A DNA stretch of 63,886 nucleotides, taken from positions 1 through 63,886 of the forward strand of contig CAIVSK010000022.1 in NCBI GenBank assembly GCA_903908495.1, in the 5' to 3' direction. This document shows, in pieces, positions 36,694 to 45,254 of this stretch. Source of the DNA: Akkermansiaceae bacterium. Lineage in GTDB: Bacteria; Verrucomicrobiota; Verrucomicrobiia; Verrucomicrobiales; Akkermansiaceae. Each line of letters begins with the position of its first letter. Position 1 is the stretch's first letter. The position numbers were made by a program, and so were the translations under genes. The notes beneath the pieces were generated by a model. It had not been told where the DNA came from. It was given only the letters and a program-made list of their open reading frames with translations, and ran no database searches.

Positions 36694-36762
36694 AGTCCTG
36701 GCGAGGCCTCAGCCCCCAGAGCCCCGCAGATTGGCAAAATGCATGATTTTTCAATCTCCCGC

Positions 36763-36790
36763 TTGCCACGGGCGGGTGGCCGCCTAGGCT
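36763..36790 (+). promoter_or_regulatory. Candidate sigma70-type promoter for ilvE
   Basis: TTGCCA (36763-36768), a 16-bp spacer and TAGGCT (36785-36790). The predicted transcript start would leave a leader of about 10 nt before the ATG at 36807. The same -10 sequence occurs in the rpmH candidate promoter. By eye only. Confidence 0.4.
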
Positions 36791-36815
36791 TGCGCCACAC
36801 GCACTCATGAAAATC
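36786..36815 (+). repeat. 30-bp direct repeat, copy 2
   Basis: Second copy of the element at 35314-35343, covering the last bases of the candidate -10 box, the short leader and the first codons of ilvE. Three mismatches between copies. Confidence 0.75.
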
Positions 36816-37676
36816 TGGCTCGACGGCAAATTGGTGGATGAATCGGCAGCGAAGATCTCGGTCTTCGATCACGGCCTGCTCTATGGCGACGGGGTTTTTG
36901 AGGGGATGCGGTTTTACAACGGCCGCATTTTCCGCCTTGAGGCGCACATCCGGCGCTTGTTTGAGTCGGCCCGCGCGATCGTGCTCAACCCGCCTTGGAG
37001 CCAGGAGGACATCTGCCGCTTCACTTGCGAGACGGTGGCGGCCAACGGTCTGACCGACGGCTACATCCGCCTCGTGGTCACCCGCGGTTGTGGCGAGTTG
37101 GGCCTCAATCCGTACCTGTGCCCGACTCCGTCGATGTTCATCATTGTTTCGACCATCAAGCTCTATCCGGAAGAACATTACGTCAACGGCCTGGCCCTGA
37201 TCACCTGCGCCACCCGCCGCTTGGCCCCCGGCGCGCTGATGCCGCAGGTCAAGAGCCTCAATTACCTCAACAACATCATGGCCAAGGTCGAGGCGATCCA
37301 GGCCAACGCGCTGGAAGCCATCATGCTCAACGAGCAGGGCTACGTCGCCGAGTGCACCGGCGACAACCTGTTCATCATCAAGGACGGCGTCCTGATCACG
37401 CCACTCATCAGTGACGGCGCTCTCAACGGCATCACCCGCGGCGTCATCCTGGAGTTGGCAGTCACCCTCGGCATCCCGTTCCACGAGCGCTCGATGACCC
37501 GCTACGATATTTTCATTGCCGACGAATGCTTCCTGACCGGCTCCGCAGCCGAGGTCATCCCGGTGGTTTCGCTCGACCGCCGGACCATCGGCAGTGGCAA
37601 ACCCGGCCCCCTGACCCGCGGCTTTATCGAGGCCTTCAAACAACTCACCCACACCACCGGCACGCCTTGCGTCTGA
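36807..37676 (+). CDS. ilvE: Branched-chain amino acid aminotransferase (class IV PLP)
   Basis: A 289-residue class IV aminotransferase, the expected length for IlvE. It begins KIWLDGKLVDESAAKISVFD and DHGLLYGDGVFEG, the family N-terminus. The PLP-binding Lys is in LMPQVKSLNYLNNIMAK; it is followed by NEQGYVAECTGDNLFIIKDG, TPLISDGALNGITRGVI, and ADECFLTGSAAEVIPVV. It would catalyse the last step in Ile, Leu and Val synthesis with glutamate as donor. D-amino acid aminotransferase is a close relative, but the EGMRFYNGRIFRL region suits IlvE. Probably transcribed alone from the short-leader promoter upstream. Confidence 0.92.
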   Translation: MKIWLDGKLVDESAAKISVFDHGLLYGDGVFEGMRFYNGRIFRLEAHIRRLFESARAIVLNPPWSQEDICRFTCETVAANGLTDGYIRLVVTRGCGELGLNPYLCPTPSMFIIVSTIKLYPEEHYVNGLALITCATRRLAPGALMPQVKSLNYLNNIMAKVEAIQANALEAIMLNEQGYVAECTGDNLFIIKDGVLITPLISDGALNGITRGVILELAVTLGIPFHERSMTRYDIFIADECFLTGSAAEVIPVVSLDRRTIGSGKPGPLTRGFIEAFKQLTHTTGTPCV

Positions 37677-37745
37677 GCGGGAAATCCCCCCGTCAGTCAG
37701 CTTTTCTTCGCATCCAGCGGCGCGCGTTTCCAGCTATTTACGGAC

Positions 37746-38249
37746 ATGAAATGTGACTTTTGCGACACCAAAGCGAGCGTCTTCCTCACCCAGCTCGTCG
37801 AAGGGCAGATGAAGAAGGTCAGCCTGTGCGAAACCTGCGCCAAAGAGCGCGGGGTGACCGATCCGACCGGTTTCTCACTGGCGGATTTGCTGCTCGGCGG
37901 GATCACCGGCGAGTTGGGCGGGCTCAGCGGCGGCCAAGCGGCTGGCACGCCCGGCGGCACCAAGACCTGCCCGGCTTGCGGCTTCACGTTGGAGGACTTG
38001 CGGCGGGTGAGGCGCTTCGGCTGCGCCGAGTGCTACACGGCGTTTCGCGATGAAATCTCCCCGATGTTGCGCGGTATGCACAAGGGGGCCAGCCACGTCG
38101 GCAAGGTGCCGGAAGGCCTCATGGCCCTGCAGTTCAAACACCAGCGGTTGCAAGACCTGCGCTCACGCCTCGAACAAGCCGTCGCCTCCGAAAATTACGA
38201 GGAAGCCGCCGGCATCCGCGACGAAATCCACACCCTCCTCCCGTCATGA
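37746..38249 (+). CDS. mcsA: McsA-like zinc-finger/UVR activator of McsB
   Basis: A 167-residue protein with four CxxC pairs (CDFC, CETC, CPAC, CAEC), expected to bind two zinc ions, and a C-terminal UVR motif (LRSRLEQAVASENYEEAAGI). This is the layout of Firmicutes McsA, the activator of the protein-arginine kinase McsB. A low-complexity Gly/Leu linker separates the two zinc pairs. Its stop overlaps the mcsB start by 4 bp, and mcsB in turn overlaps clpC, so all three are one operon. No CtsR repressor gene precedes it, unlike in Bacillus. Confidence 0.9.
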   Translation: MKCDFCDTKASVFLTQLVEGQMKKVSLCETCAKERGVTDPTGFSLADLLLGGITGELGGLSGGQAAGTPGGTKTCPACGFTLEDLRRVRRFGCAECYTAFRDEISPMLRGMHKGASHVGKVPEGLMALQFKHQRLQDLRSRLEQAVASENYEEAAGIRDEIHTLLPS

Positions 38250-39379
38250 TGCGTTTTTCCACTCTCATCAAAAATCCCGCCGATTGGATGGCTGGCGGGC
38301 AGGCCGAGCACGGGGCGGTGTTGACGTCACGGATCCGCTTGGCGCGCAACTTGCGCCGCCATCCGTTCCCCGGTTGGGCCAAACGCGAGCAGCGGACTGC
38401 GGCGCTCGATCTCATGCGCCCGTCCGTCGAATCGCTCGCCGTCATGAAAGACGCATTTTCACAGGAACTCAGCGACCTCTCGTCCGTCCAAAAACAGGTG
38501 CTGGTGGAGCGCCACCTGGTGTCCCGCGAACACGCCGCGCGGGGCGAAGGCTCGGCCGTGGTCATCGAGCGCCGCCAATCGTTCAGTTTCATGATCAACG
38601 AGGAAGACCACCTGCGGATGCAGGCGATCCGCCCAGGCCTTCAGCTCAGCTCGGCCTACGAGGCGCTCACCGCCCTCGACACCGAGCTGGAAGCCACCCT
38701 CGAATTTGCCTTCGACCCGAGCCTCGGCTACCTCACCACCTGCCCCACCAATCTGGGCACCGGGCTGCGGGCCTCGGTGATGTTGCACCTGCCCGGATTG
38801 GTGTTGAGTGACCAGATCGGCCAAGTGCTCCAGGCGGTCGGCAAAATCGGCCTCGCGGTGCGCGGCCTCTACGGCGAAGGGACCGAGTCGCTGGGACATC
38901 TCTATCAGATTTCCAACCAGTCGAGCCTCGGTGAGAGCGAAGAAACCATCATCCGGCGGCTCGAACGGGTGATCGGACAGGTGGCCCAACACGAGCAGAA
39001 TGCCCGCGAAAAACTCCTCGAGGATGATCCGGAAATGGTCGCCGACAAGATCGGCCGCGCCTACGGCGTTCTGCGGCATGCACACATCATCGATTCCAAG
39101 GAAGCCCTCAACCACCTGTCGTTGCTGCGGCTCGGCGGCAGTCTCGGGCTTTTCCCCGCCGATACCATCGTCCTGTGCGACACCTTGTTGATGGACATTC
39201 AGCCGGCCCACCTGCAACTCCACGCCGTGCGCAAGCTCTCGCCCGAGGAACGCGATGCAATCCGTGCGCAAATCGTCCGCGACCGCTTGCAATATCTCAA
39301 TTCCTCGGATAACAGTACTCCATCCGCTGACGCCCCGCCCGCTGACCCGGACTCTGCCAATCCCCCTGACGAACCATGA
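38246..39379 (+). CDS. mcsB: Protein arginine kinase
   Basis: McsB phosphorylates arginine side chains, marking proteins for ClpC. The 377-residue phosphagen-kinase-fold protein matches B. subtilis McsB closely: VLTSRIRLARNLRRHPFP, FMINEEDHLRMQAI, GYLTTCPTNLGTGLRASVML, VRGLYGEGTESLGHLYQISN, and RAYGVLRHAHIIDSKE. The RDxxRA allosteric phosphoarginine-binding motif is present as RDAIRA at residues 336-341, the same place as in Firmicutes. The C-terminal Pro/Asp tail is specific to this protein. Overlaps mcsA and clpC by 4 bp each. Function assigned by strong similarity. Confidence 0.95.
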   Translation: MMRFSTLIKNPADWMAGGQAEHGAVLTSRIRLARNLRRHPFPGWAKREQRTAALDLMRPSVESLAVMKDAFSQELSDLSSVQKQVLVERHLVSREHAARGEGSAVVIERRQSFSFMINEEDHLRMQAIRPGLQLSSAYEALTALDTELEATLEFAFDPSLGYLTTCPTNLGTGLRASVMLHLPGLVLSDQIGQVLQAVGKIGLAVRGLYGEGTESLGHLYQISNQSSLGESEETIIRRLERVIGQVAQHEQNAREKLLEDDPEMVADKIGRAYGVLRHAHIIDSKEALNHLSLLRLGGSLGLFPADTIVLCDTLLMDIQPAHLQLHAVRKLSPEERDAIRAQIVRDRLQYLNSSDNSTPSADAPPADPDSANPPDEP

Positions 39380-41958
39380 ATAACTTCACCCCACGCGCCC
39401 AACAAGTCCTCGCCTTGGCTCGTAAGGAGGCGGATCGCTTCAGCCACGCCTACATCGGCACCGAGCATCTGCTGCTGGGCCTCATCAAGCTCGGCCAGGG
39501 CGTCGCCGTCAATGTGCTCCAACACATGGGTCTCGAGCTCGAAGCCGTCCGCATGGAGGTCGAAAAGGAAGTCGGCTCCGGCCCGCCGCAGAAATCCACC
39601 GGCACCATCCCGTACACCCCCCGCGTCAAGAAGGTGTTGGCTTTTGCCAACAAGGAAGCCAAGGCGCTCAACCATTCCTACGTCGGCACCGAGCATCTGC
39701 TGCTCGGCCTGCTGCGCGAAGGCGAGGGCATCGCCGCCCGCGTCCTGCGCCGCCTCGATGTGGATATCCAACGCACCCGCAACGAAATCCTCGCCGAAAT
39801 CGACCCGAATTTCTCGCCCGAAGACTACGCCGAGGACGATGACGACGACGATGACGATGATCTGGAAGACGGCGACGGCCCGTTTGAGGAGGCTGATGTG
39901 CAGGCCCAGGGCAAGCCGCAAGGCCAGCCCCAGGGCCAAGGTCAAGGCCAGGAAGGAGCCGGCAAGTCCAAGACTCCGGCCATCAATGCGTTTGGCCGCG
40001 ATCTGACCAAAGTGGCCCGCGAAGGCGGGCTCGACCCGGTGATTGGCCGCGAGAGTGAGATCGAGCGGGTCATCCAAATCCTCTGCCGCCGCACCAAGAA
40101 CAACCCCGTGCTCATCGGCGAGGCCGGCGTCGGCAAGACCGCCATCGTCGAAGGCCTGGCTCAGGAAATTGCCAACGGCAATGTGCCCGAACTGTTGCGC
40201 GACCGCAAGGTCATCACTCTTGACCTCGCTCTGATGGTCGCCGGCACCAAGTACCGCGGCCAGTTTGAAGAACGCATCAAGGCGGTGATGGATGAAATCC
40301 GCAAGGCCAAGAACATCATCCTCTTCATCGACGAACTCCACACCATCGTCGGTGCCGGATCCGCCGAAGGCACCATGGATGCTTCCAATATCATCAAACC
40401 GGCCCTCAGCCGCGCCGAGCTCCAGTGCATCGGCGCCACCACCCTCAACGAATTCCGCAAGTACATCGAAAAGGACGCCGCCCTCGAGCGCCGCTTCCAA
40501 CAAGTCAAGGTCGAGGAACCCTCGGTCAGTGACGCCATCAAAATCCTCCAAGGCCTCCAGGATAAGTATGAAAGCCATCACAAGGCCAAATTCACCCCCG
40601 CGGCCATCGAGGCGGCCGTCAGGCTCACCTCACGCTATCTAACAGCCCGTTTCCTGCCCGACAAGGCTATCGACGTGCTCGATGAGGCCGGGGCCCGCGC
40701 CCGCATCGGCACGCTGACCCGGCCGCCGGTCATCAAGGACTTTGAGGCGAAAATCGCCCAGATCAACCGCGACAAGGTAGCGGCGATTGCCGAACAGAAC
40801 TTTGAAAAGGCAGCCTCCCTTCGCGATGCGGAGAAGCACACCAAAAAGGAACTCGAGGAAACCCTCAAACACTGGCGCGCCTCCTCGGAGGAAACCATCG
40901 TCACCGTCACCGACGATGATATCATGGCCGTGGTTTCCAAATGGACCGGTGTGCCTCTGCGCCGCATGGAGGAAAAGGAAACCGAAAAGCTCCTCAAGAT
41001 GGAAGACGAACTCAAGAGTCGCGTCATCGGTCAGAACGAGGCGGTCATCACCATTTCCAAAGCCCTGCGCCGCTCGCGCGCCGACCTCAAGGATCCGCGC
41101 CGTCCCATCGGCTCGTTCCTCTTCCTCGGCCCCACCGGCGTTGGCAAGACCTACCTGGCCCGCCATCTCGCCGAGTTCATGTTCGGCGATGCGGACGCCC
41201 TCATCCAGATCGACATGTCCGAGTACATGGAGAAATTCACCTCCAGCCGTCTCATCGGGTCGCCGCCTGGCTACATCGGCCATGAGGAGGGCGGTCAACT
41301 CTCGGAAGCCGTCAGGCGCCGCCCGTACTCGGTGGTTCTCTTCGATGAAGTCGAAAAGGCTCATCCGGACGTCATGAACCTGCTGCTGCAAATCCTTGAG
41401 GAAGGCACCGTCACCGATTCGTTGGGCCGCAAAATCGACTTCCGCAACACCATCATCATCATGACCTCCAATATCGGGGCCTCCGATATCAAACGCCAAA
41501 CCACTCTCGGCTTTGGCGCGATGGCCCAGGATCTGGCGGACCACGAGGGAATGAAGGACAAAATCCTCGAAGAATCGAAACGCTACTTCAAACCTGAGTT
41601 TCTCAACCGTCTCGATGACATTGTGGTGTTCCACATGCTCGAAAAGGACGACCTCAACAAAATCGTCGATCTCGAAGTCGAAAAGCTCCTCAAGCGCCTC
41701 CGCGAAAAGGACATCGCCTTCGTCCTCAGCGATGACGCCCGCTCCCTGCTGGCTTCCAAGGGCTTTGATCCTGCCTACGGCGCCCGCCCGATGCGCCGTG
41801 CCGTCGAGCGCTTCCTCGAGGACCCCCTCGCCGAGGCCGTCCTCCGCGGAGACGTGAAGCCCGGTTCCCTCGTGAGCATCACCCGCAAGCCCGATACCGA
41901 GGAACTCCAGTTCAGCTCGGTCCAGCCCGATTCCCAACCCGCCACCGCCGAGGTCTAG
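39376..41958 (+). CDS. clpC: ClpC AAA+ unfoldase
   Basis: A Hsp100 unfoldase that feeds substrates to ClpP. Order in 860 residues: two Clp_N repeats (1-150), each with GTEHLLLGL, whose Glu (E30 in the first) matches the phosphoarginine-binding Glu in Bacillus ClpC; an unusual acidic then Gln/Gly-rich linker (about 150-205); AAA-1 with GEAGVGKT and [12 protein letters not shown]; a middle coiled-coil domain with a UVR-like [16 protein letters not shown]-2 with [15 protein letters not shown] and GSPPGYIG; and the C-terminal D2-small domain. The middle domain makes it ClpC rather than ClpA or ClpB. Last gene of the mcsA-mcsB-clpC operon; clpP is not in the window. Confidence 0.96.
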   Translation: MNNFTPRAQQVLALARKEADRFSHAYIGTEHLLLGLIKLGQGVAVNVLQHMGLELEAVRMEVEKEVGSGPPQKSTGTIPYTPRVKKVLAFANKEAKALNHSYVGTEHLLLGLLREGEGIAARVLRRLDVDIQRTRNEILAEIDPNFSPEDYAEDDDDDDDDDLEDGDGPFEEADVQAQGKPQGQPQGQGQGQEGAGKSKTPAINAFGRDLTKVAREGGLDPVIGRESEIERVIQILCRRTKNNPVLIGEAGVGKTAIVEGLAQEIANGNVPELLRDRKVITLDLALMVAGTKYRGQFEERIKAVMDEIRKAKNIILFIDELHTIVGAGSAEGTMDASNIIKPALSRAELQCIGATTLNEFRKYIEKDAALERRFQQVKVEEPSVSDAIKILQGLQDKYESHHKAKFTPAAIEAAVRLTSRYLTARFLPDKAIDVLDEAGARARIGTLTRPPVIKDFEAKIAQINRDKVAAIAEQNFEKAASLRDAEKHTKKELEETLKHWRASSEETIVTVTDDDIMAVVSKWTGVPLRRMEEKETEKLLKMEDELKSRVIGQNEAVITISKALRRSRADLKDPRRPIGSFLFLGPTGVGKTYLARHLAEFMFGDADALIQIDMSEYMEKFTSSRLIGSPPGYIGHEEGGQLSEAVRRRPYSVVLFDEVEKAHPDVMNLLLQILEEGTVTDSLGRKIDFRNTIIIMTSNIGASDIKRQTTLGFGAMAQDLADHEGMKDKILEESKRYFKPEFLNRLDDIVVFHMLEKDDLNKIVDLEVEKLLKRLREKDIAFVLSDDARSLLASKGFDPAYGARPMRRAVERFLEDPLAEAVLRGDVKPGSLVSITRKPDTEELQFSSVQPDSQPATAEV

Positions 41959-41978
41959 CGGGACAGCCGGTTCTTGAC

Positions 41979-42350
41979 TCAGTCTTCCAAGTGCGACTCG
42001 ATGGTGTTAACGAGCACGTCCAAGTCCACCGGCTTGGCCAGGAAGTCATGGCCGCCGATGCTCGCCTCGCGCCCCTGGGTTTCCTCATTGGACACGATGG
42101 CTGTTAGAAAAATGATCGGGACATGCTGCAAGCCCGGCGTTTTCTGCAACTCGGCGGCCACTTCGCCGCCGTCGAGATCGGGCATCATCACATCCAATAA
42201 GATCAGGTCGGGTCGGACCTCACGTGCGGTGTGGACGGCGGTGCGGGGGTCGTTTTCCTGATAGACCTCGTACGCGCCGAGCGCCTCGAGGTTGAGTTTG
42301 ACGCTGCGGGTGATGCTGGCTTCGTCGTCGATGATAAGGATGCGTTTCAT
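41979..42350 (-). CDS. Single-domain response regulator (CheY-like)
   Basis: A 123-residue receiver domain with no output domain. It has the acidic pair in ILIIDDEASI, the phospho-acceptor Asp in PDLILLDVMMPDLDG, the Thr in IIFLTAIVS, and the Lys in FLAKPVDLDVLV. It overlaps the upstream histidine kinase by 4 bp, so the two form a phosphorelay pair. With no DNA-binding domain, signalling must pass to another protein or act by protein contact. The gene converges with clpC across 20 bp. Confidence 0.92.
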   Translation of the reverse strand: MKRILIIDDEASITRSVKLNLEALGAYEVYQENDPRTAVHTAREVRPDLILLDVMMPDLDGGEVAAELQKTPGLQHVPIIFLTAIVSNEETQGREASIGGHDFLAKPVDLDVLVNTIESHLED

Positions 42351-43555
42351 GGGGGTGGCGGTTGGGGGTGGAGGTTGAAGGTGAGGGTGGCGCGCGCTCC
42401 GCCGTCGGGGCGGTTGCCCAAGGCGATGCTGCCGCCGTGGATTTGCAGGATGCGGTGGACGATGGCGAGGCCCAGGCCGGTGCCTTGGCCGGGGGGCTTG
42501 GTGGTGTAGAATGGCTCGAACACCTTGGGCAGGTGCTCGTGTGGGATGCCGGGGCCGCTGTCCTCCACTTCCAGGATCACCGCAGGGCTGTCGTCCGTGC
42601 CGGCCGCCTGCTGGAACGCGCTGCGCACGGTGAGGGTGCCGCCCTCGGGCATGGCTTGGACGGCGTTGGTGAACAGGTTGACCAGGACGTGTTCGATGCG
42701 GGTGCGGTCCAGCGGCAGCTGTGGCAGGGCTGGATCCAGCAGGCGCCGCACCTCGATGTGTTGTTTGAGTAATTGCAGCCGCAACAGGCCGAGGGCGCTC
42801 TCGGCGATGGCGTTGAGGTCTTCGGGTGCCAATCGGAGCGGGCGCGGTTTGGAGAAATCCAGCATCAGGTCGATGATGCCGGTGGCGCGGTGGACGGCAT
42901 CCTTCATGTCCTGGAGCAGGGTCGCCTCGTCGCTGCTGGACGCCCGCCGCTGCAGAAAATAGTCGGTGCCCATGCCGAGGGTCATCAGCGGGTTTTTCAC
43001 CTCATGGGCGACCCCGGCGGCCAGGCGGCCGACCGCTTCCATTTTGGCCGCCTCGATGAGTTGCATCTGGGTGCGCTGTAATTCGGCGTGGGCCTGCCGA
43101 AGTTGGGCCTCGGCCCAGCGGCGCTCGGCCACCTCGCGGCCGAGTTTGGCGGTGCGTGTGACCACCTTGGCTTCAAGGACCGCCTGGGTGCCCTGGAGGG
43201 TCGCCATCAGCGTGGCGACCAGCGTGAAAATGCCGCCGAGCGTCAGTGTGTTGCAAACCAGCACCCACGGATGCTGGATCGGTGCTCCATCCAAAAGCAC
43301 TGCGGTGAGCCAGGCTTCGGCACTGGCGGCGGCCACCAGCACCCCGGCGCGGCGCCCCGCCGACCAGCTGCACCAGCAGACCGGCACGAGGTAGAGCAAG
43401 GACACGGAAAGATCCACTCCGGTGAGGTAGTCGACCACGGCCACCACCACCACCAGGCCCAGGCATGCCGCGGTGATGGCCACGCGCCGCTGCGGTGCGC
43501 TGCGGCGTTGCTGCGGCGGGTCCTGTGGCACAGGTTGAGCTGACGGCGAGTCCAT
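42347..43555 (-). CDS. Membrane sensor histidine kinase
   Basis: A 402-residue kinase. Residues about 25-120 hold four hydrophobic segments (VAITAACLGLVVVVAVVDYL, then LSVSLLYLVPVCWCSWSAG and TLTLGGIFTLVATLMATL) as a small membrane sensor, followed by a coiled coil (about 130-175). The HisKA H-box is AAGVAHEVKNPLMTLGMG, with N-box DRTRIEHVLVNLFTNAVQAM, G1 VEDSGPGIP, and G2 TGLGLAIVHRILQIHGG. There is no periplasmic ligand domain, so the membrane domain probably senses the signal. Cotranscribed with the single-domain regulator, and divergent from the YceI operon. Confidence 0.92.
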   Translation of the reverse strand: MDSPSAQPVPQDPPQQRRSAPQRRVAITAACLGLVVVVAVVDYLTGVDLSVSLLYLVPVCWCSWSAGRRAGVLVAAASAEAWLTAVLLDGAPIQHPWVLVCNTLTLGGIFTLVATLMATLQGTQAVLEAKVVTRTAKLGREVAERRWAEAQLRQAHAELQRTQMQLIEAAKMEAVGRLAAGVAHEVKNPLMTLGMGTDYFLQRRASSSDEATLLQDMKDAVHRATGIIDLMLDFSKPRPLRLAPEDLNAIAESALGLLRLQLLKQHIEVRRLLDPALPQLPLDRTRIEHVLVNLFTNAVQAMPEGGTLTVRSAFQQAAGTDDSPAVILEVEDSGPGIPHEHLPKVFEPFYTTKPPGQGTGLGLAIVHRILQIHGGSIALGNRPDGGARATLTFNLHPQPPPP

Positions 43556-43724
43556 GACTATCGGACATCATACCCGATGGCGGCACGATGCCAAGCACGC
43601 ATTTGGCTGCCGCAAACCACTACTGGAAGGTTTATTGCAAATTTATTGTAACGATGTTGCCAGATAAAATGCGGAACAATTTCATTGCCGTGGGGAGCTT
43701 AATAGGTGACAGCATCCCGACACC
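43556..43724. promoter_or_regulatory. AT-rich divergent intergenic region
   Basis: This 169-bp gap between the histidine kinase and the YceI operon is clearly richer in A/T than its surroundings, notably 43630-43685. It must hold promoters for both directions. I could not pick a convincing -35/-10 pair, so only the region is reported. Confidence 0.35.
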
Positions 43725-44279
43725 ATGAAAATTCCTACGAACCTAGCCGCGCTGGCTGGCACACTTTTGTGCATGATCATTCCCGTATCCGCAGCCACCC
43801 TGGAGGTGGACAAGACCCGCAGCAAGATCCAGGTCGAGGCCAAAGCCACCGGGCATGCCTTCAGCGGCGTTCTCAAGGACTACACGGTCAAGGCCAGCGG
43901 GGAGTCGGCTAAACTCAAACCCGAGGCGCTCGAATTGACCTGGAAATTCAGCGATTTGAAGACCGCGGACGACGGCCGGGATGCGGAGATGCTCAAGTGG
44001 CTGGGCGGCGACGCTCCCAAGGGCAGTTTCAAGTTCATCAAATTTTGGACGGACAAGGCCGGGGTTGATCACGCGGCGGGCACTCTAACGATCCATGGGG
44101 TTGCCAAGACGGTCTATTTTCCATTCACAGTCAAGAAAGACGGCGAGTGGGTGACAGCCAGTGGCAGTGCCGAACTGGACTACAAGGACTTCGGGCTGCC
44201 GTTGGTGCGCGCGATGCTGGTGATGACGGTGGATCCGAAGCTGGTGGTCAACTTCCAATTGGTCGGTAAAGTGAAGTGA
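43725..44279 (+). CDS. YceI-like periplasmic lipocalin-fold protein
   Basis: A 184-residue exported protein with signal peptide (MKIPTNLAALAGTLLCMIIP). It has YceI features: LEVDKTRSKIQVEAKATGHA, FSGVLKDYTVKAS, then RDAEMLKWLGGD, FKFIKFW, GTLTIHGVAKTVYFPF, and GSAELDYKDFGLPLVRAM. YceI-family beta-barrels bind long isoprenoid molecules in their core. Here the next gene (20 bp on) encodes a polyprenyl diphosphate synthase, which supports an isoprenoid-related role. It is the first gene of a seven-gene operon that continues to 50491. Confidence 0.88.
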   Translation: MKIPTNLAALAGTLLCMIIPVSAATLEVDKTRSKIQVEAKATGHAFSGVLKDYTVKASGESAKLKPEALELTWKFSDLKTADDGRDAEMLKWLGGDAPKGSFKFIKFWTDKAGVDHAAGTLTIHGVAKTVYFPFTVKKDGEWVTASGSAELDYKDFGLPLVRAMLVMTVDPKLVVNFQLVGKVK

Positions 44280-44298
44280 ATTCGCTAACTCATAATCC

Positions 44299-45225
44299 AT
44301 GACTCCGGATCTTTGGTGGCGGCGGCGTGCGGATTGCGCAAGGGCCATGCTGGAGGAATATTTCGCCGCCGGCCTGGGGCGCGCCGGGCAAATGGAACCG
44401 CGCCTGGCAGCGGCCTTGGGCGATGTGCTGGCGCGGCCGGGTTCGATGTTGCGCGCGACCACCTCCTATCTGGTGGCCTGCGAAATGGGCATGACCGAAG
44501 CGGCGGCGCGGGCTCTGGCCTGCGGGATCGAGTATCTGCACACCGCCTCGCTCGTGTTTGATGATCTGCCGGCAATGGATGACGCTCGCACGCGCCGCGG
44601 CGCGGCGTGTGTGCATGTGGTCCACGGCGAGGCCACCGCCATGCTCGCCGCACTGGCCCTGATCAATCGCGGCTATGCCATGTTGTGGCAGTCTCAGCGC
44701 GACGCCGATGCCCGGCGCCAGGAACTCGCCGGCCAGTGGGTGGATGCGCGCCTGGGCATTGGCGGGGTCATCGGTGGCCAGGCATATGACTTGCGCGGCT
44801 GGCGCGCCGAGCAGAGTGCGTCGGAAGTGAGTGAAGTGGCCGCCCGTAAGACCGGTGAATTGTTGCGGCTCACCCTGGTGCTGCCCGCCATTATCGGCCG
44901 CGGCAACGCCCGCGAGATCCGCTTGCTCGATCGCCTCGCCTTGTTGCGCGGCCTCGCCTATCAGACCGCCGACGATTTGAAAGATGTCCATATGAGCGAT
45001 TTGAGCCATGGCAAGACCGGCGGCCGCGACGCGGAATTGGGCCGCCCGAACCTGGTGGCGGCCGAGGGGGTCGATGCCACACTGCGGCGCTTCCAACGCT
45101 TGCAGGAAATGGGTGACCGCGTGGTGGCCGCCTTGCCCGGACCTCCCGAGCGCTGGGGCATGTTGGACCTGTTGCGGGTGCCTCTGCCGCAAGGCTCCTT
45201 GGCCCGGGTGCCGGTGGCAGGGTGA
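44299..45225 (+). CDS. Trans-polyprenyl diphosphate synthase
   Basis: A 308-residue isoprenyl diphosphate synthase that condenses isopentenyl diphosphate with an allylic primer. The first Asp-rich motif is DDLPAMDD (residues about 92-99) and the second is DDLKD. The flanking LHTASLVFDDLPAMDDAR, RRGAACVHVVHGEATAMLA and YQTADDLKDVHMSDL fit the IspA/GGPP synthase group. Chain length cannot be judged safely. The second motif lacks the typical form DDxLD, which may affect specificity. It lies 20 bp after YceI and 30 bp before the ABC permease. Confidence 0.88.
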   Translation: MTPDLWWRRRADCARAMLEEYFAAGLGRAGQMEPRLAAALGDVLARPGSMLRATTSYLVACEMGMTEAAARALACGIEYLHTASLVFDDLPAMDDARTRRGAACVHVVHGEATAMLAALALINRGYAMLWQSQRDADARRQELAGQWVDARLGIGGVIGGQAYDLRGWRAEQSASEVSEVAARKTGELLRLTLVLPAIIGRGNAREIRLLDRLALLRGLAYQTADDLKDVHMSDLSHGKTGGRDAELGRPNLVAAEGVDATLRRFQRLQEMGDRVVAALPGPPERWGMLDLLRVPLPQGSLARVPVAG

Positions 45226-45254
45226 AATAATCAAACCAATAACCGATCACTGAT

